Notes under the pieces: model-generated | What the model saw: only the letters and a program-made list of their open reading frames with translations | What the model was told of the DNA's origin: nothing | Database searches by the model: none | NCBI GenBank assembly: GCA_964406465.1 | Contig: CAYORT010000012.1 | Coordinates: 1 to 64,000 of the forward strand | Length of the DNA: 64,000 nucleotides | Origin: JAHEZL01 sp964406465 | Lineage (GTDB): Bacteria; Bacteroidota; Bacteroidia; Flavobacteriales_C; GCA-002722245 | Direction: 5' to 3' | In this document: piece after piece, positions 62,305-64,000 of the stretch | How positions within the stretch are numbered: position 1 is the stretch's first letter | How the letters are laid out: each line of letters opens with the position of its first letter | Translations under genes and position numbers: made by a program

Positions 62305-62973
62305 TTAATAGAAGGTGTGCGTGTAGCCCACCCCAATGACAAATTTTTGTGGCGGATTAACACTGTTGTAGTTGTTTTCATATAGAAAGTAAAATTCAAA
62401 TTCTTGTACCTTATTTATTTCATAAAAAATGCCTGCGAAATATCTAGTTCGGTTAAATAAAAGAGCTTGTTTACCATTGAGTGGTAAATAGATTTCGGCA
62501 GCAACATAAGGCGAAATCCAAAGGCCACTATATTTAATCGTTACTTTATTTCTTTCTATAAAAGACGGTACATTTCCGTTTTCGTTGCTTAAGAAGTTGG
62601 TGTATTGCATTTGCAGCTGGTTGCGATAGGCTATTGAAAGATTGGTCCATTTCTTTTTAAAGGTTGCAGCAACATAATACCTGTGTCGAGCATCAGATTC
62701 TTCTCTGTTAAATCTTCTGTGTATATAAGCGTAATTTAAAGAAAGGGTGAAATAATTATTTATTTTATAGGCAGCGCGAATGCTAGATTTAGCGTAGTAT
62801 AGGGTAGAGGCGTTTTCATTAAACCGAATCTTTTCTGATAGTTCAATTTGAAAGCGACTGCTGATGTTCTTTTTAAGAGAAACACTTTGCCAAACTCCAA
62901 AATCATTGAACTGACCATGAACGACAAAACTCAGCAAAAGGAGTAAAAGTGATATGTATTTTCTTTTACTCAT
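62305..62973 (-). CDS. DUF2490 domain outer-membrane protein
   Basis: 222 residues. Signal peptide (LLLLLLSFVVHGQ). The mature part is a small barrel of alternating strands ending FVIGVGYTHTFY; FGVWQSVSLKKNISSRFQIELSEKI marks DUF2490. Located 1 bp after the DUF4956 stop and 12 bp before CotH. No function is established for the family. Confidence 0.82.
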   Translation of the reverse strand: MSKRKYISLLLLLLSFVVHGQFNDFGVWQSVSLKKNISSRFQIELSEKIRFNENASTLYYAKSSIRAAYKINNYFTLSLNYAYIHRRFNREESDARHRYYVAATFKKKWTNLSIAYRNQLQMQYTNFLSNENGNVPSFIERNKVTIKYSGLWISPYVAAEIYLPLNGKQALLFNRTRYFAGIFYEINKVQEFEFYFLYENNYNSVNPPQKFVIGVGYTHTFY

Positions 62974-63759
62974 TTACTTGTTTTCGGCATCATCATTAAT
63001 GATTCCAGGTACTAGCGTTTTAGAGTTGTTGTCTTCGAAATAGTAAATTTTTATGACTGCAGAATCGCTTAAAAAATTGATTTTCTCGATACCTATTTTA
63101 TGGATATTAAAACCAGTTTTTTCTCTTAGTTCGGCAATCAATTTTTCTTGATTTTCTGGTTTAATCATCGAAATATTATCGTAAGTAATGAGTCTCGAAA
63201 ATTCTTTTTTGCCAAATACATCGGCTTCTAATAAATAAACCAGCAATAAAATAGCACCATTGATAAGCACCAATTCTAATGCGGCAAGTTTACTCACCGA
63301 AGAGATGAGTCCGATAGAAATCACCAAGAATAGGTAAGTCATGTCTTTTGCCGAAATGTTTTCTGTTCTGTAGCGCAGCATAGAAAACACAGCGAATAAA
63401 CCAAAAGCGGCTCCCATACCCATGTCTACCTTGTTGAGGAAGTAGGTCATGAAGAATATGATGATGTTGAAAGCAAAAAAAGTAAGAAATAATTCTTTGC
63501 GGCGGTAGCTTCTATAATAAATAAGCAGAACCAAAACACATACAGAGATGGCGTCTATTGCAAATCTTACAAAAAACTTTGTCGACAATTTATCAAATTC
63601 AAATTTGAAAAATGAGTCATCGTCTTTTTTCTTTTTCTTTGATTTACTTTCGTCTTCTCTAGCGAATTCAATGTTTTCTTCGCTGTCTTGCGCGTGTATT
63701 ACCGGACTCACACATGAGAATAAAACCAATAAAAGGAGTATTTTTAATTTATAGTGCAT
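62974..63759 (-). CDS. DUF4956 domain membrane protein
   Basis: 261 residues. N-terminal signal/TM (LLLLVLFSCVSPVIHA), a lysine/aspartate-rich linker (EDESKSKKKKKDDD), then four or so helices and the diagnostic AFGLFAVFSMLRYRTENI, then a cytoplasmic domain. DUF4956 genes recur beside VTC-domain polyphosphate polymerase genes. It overlaps the VTC gene by 11 bp. Confidence 0.85.
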   Translation of the reverse strand: MHYKLKILLLLVLFSCVSPVIHAQDSEENIEFAREDESKSKKKKKDDDSFFKFEFDKLSTKFFVRFAIDAISVCVLVLLIYYRSYRRKELFLTFFAFNIIIFFMTYFLNKVDMGMGAAFGLFAVFSMLRYRTENISAKDMTYLFLVISIGLISSVSKLAALELVLINGAILLLVYLLEADVFGKKEFSRLITYDNISMIKPENQEKLIAELREKTGFNIHKIGIEKINFLSDSAVIKIYYFEDNNSKTLVPGIINDDAENK

Positions 63760-64000
63760 GGCTAATTTTATTTATGGTTTTTAGTTTTTGTTTGAAATTA
63801 TTTTTTTTCACTTCATCGTATAGTGAAGCCGCCGCGATGCAATATTTGCTAATTGAGCCCTCTTTAATTCTTTCTTTCTTCATGATGTCGTTAAAGATTG
63901 ACCCACTTGATTTTTCTTGCTTCAATTCGGCGATAACAATATTGTTTAATGCCATTTTTTTATCGCCATTTGAAAAGTGTAAATCTATATCTAGCGTTAG
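63749..64000 (-). CDS. VTC-domain (polyphosphate polymerase-like) protein, C-terminal part
   Basis: The coding frame stays open to the window edge, so the 5' end is missing. The 83 visible codons (stop excluded) read LTLDIDLHFSNGDKKMALNN, then IVIAELKQEKSSG, KERIKEGSISKYCIAA and a C-terminal helix. VIAELK and SISKYC are the end blocks of VTC-domain proteins; in yeast this domain polymerises polyphosphate from ATP. An internal ATG at 63955 is not the true start. Confidence 0.75.
   Translation of the reverse strand, partial: LTLDIDLHFSNGDKKMALNNIVIAELKQEKSSGSIFNDIMKKERIKEGSISKYCIAAASLYDEVKKNNFKQKLKTINKISHAL

Overview
The window looks like about 64 kb of chromosome from an AT-rich, gliding-lineage member of the Bacteroidota. 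The evidence is the gliding genes gldF and gldG, several proteins with type IX secretion (T9SS) C-terminal sorting domains, the family gene order folP / DUF1599 / BT_3928-family / tpiA, the almost complete absence of Shine-Dalgarno sites, and Bacteroidota-type -7 boxes (TAnnTTTG). No rRNA, tRNA or CRISPR array was seen. I cannot place the organism below phylum or class.

Layout. 0-7.4 kb: nth, a small P-loop ATPase, a TIGR04325-type methyltransferase, a LOG-family protein, a 1304-residue T9SS cargo protein and a HEAT-like protein. 7.4-12.2 kb: a DUF3078 outer-membrane protein, OsmC plus MetZ (methionine synthesis), and two secreted proteins of unknown function. The second of these sits between inverted copies of a dispersed repeat. 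12.2-21.2 kb: folP, DUF1599, a BT_3928-family protein, tpiA, prmA and a 1528-residue secreted protein with no recognised domain. 21.3-27.6 kb is the most plastic part: ligA, a small orphan protein, an IS110-family element lying between the two arms of a 33-bp palindrome, then a two-gene nucleotidyltransferase cassette between a decayed copy of the argS 3' end and argS itself. 27.7-43.2 kb is mostly housekeeping and envelope: typA, a WD40 protein, a GT39 glycosyltransferase, an M23/LysM peptidase, an HxlR/YciI pair, dnaN, DUF4340/gldG/gldF, queE, a PorE-like OmpA protein and a GT2 enzyme. 43.3-50.5 kb: two T9SS cargo proteins (one a metallopeptidase), an EamA transporter, truA and a lipoprotein. 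50.7-57.3 kb is a compact operon: DUF4856 lipoprotein, imelysin lipoprotein, HTTM membrane protein, FecA-like TonB-dependent receptor and a haem-binding lipoprotein. It is most likely an iron or metal uptake system. 57.3-60.2 kb: pheA, an aminotransferase and tyrA (phenylalanine and tyrosine synthesis). 60.2-64 kb: CotH kinase, DUF2490, DUF4956 and a VTC-domain protein cut by the window edge.

The observations I consider strongest are these. (1) The IS110 element appears to have split a large palindrome at its apex. It carries a run of hairpins upstream of its transposase whose loops contain short matches to both sides of the right insertion junction, as expected for a bridge RNA. (2) A 79-nt direct repeat of the argS 3' end, differing mainly at synonymous sites, brackets the nucleotidyltransferase cassette and so looks like an integration scar. 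(3) A dispersed hairpin repeat of about 70 bp is present in three copies. (4) The DUF4856/imelysin/HTTM/TonB/haem operon has a structured leader and a candidate operator. (5) Many genes appear to be leaderless, with the -7 box 3-5 nt before the ATG.
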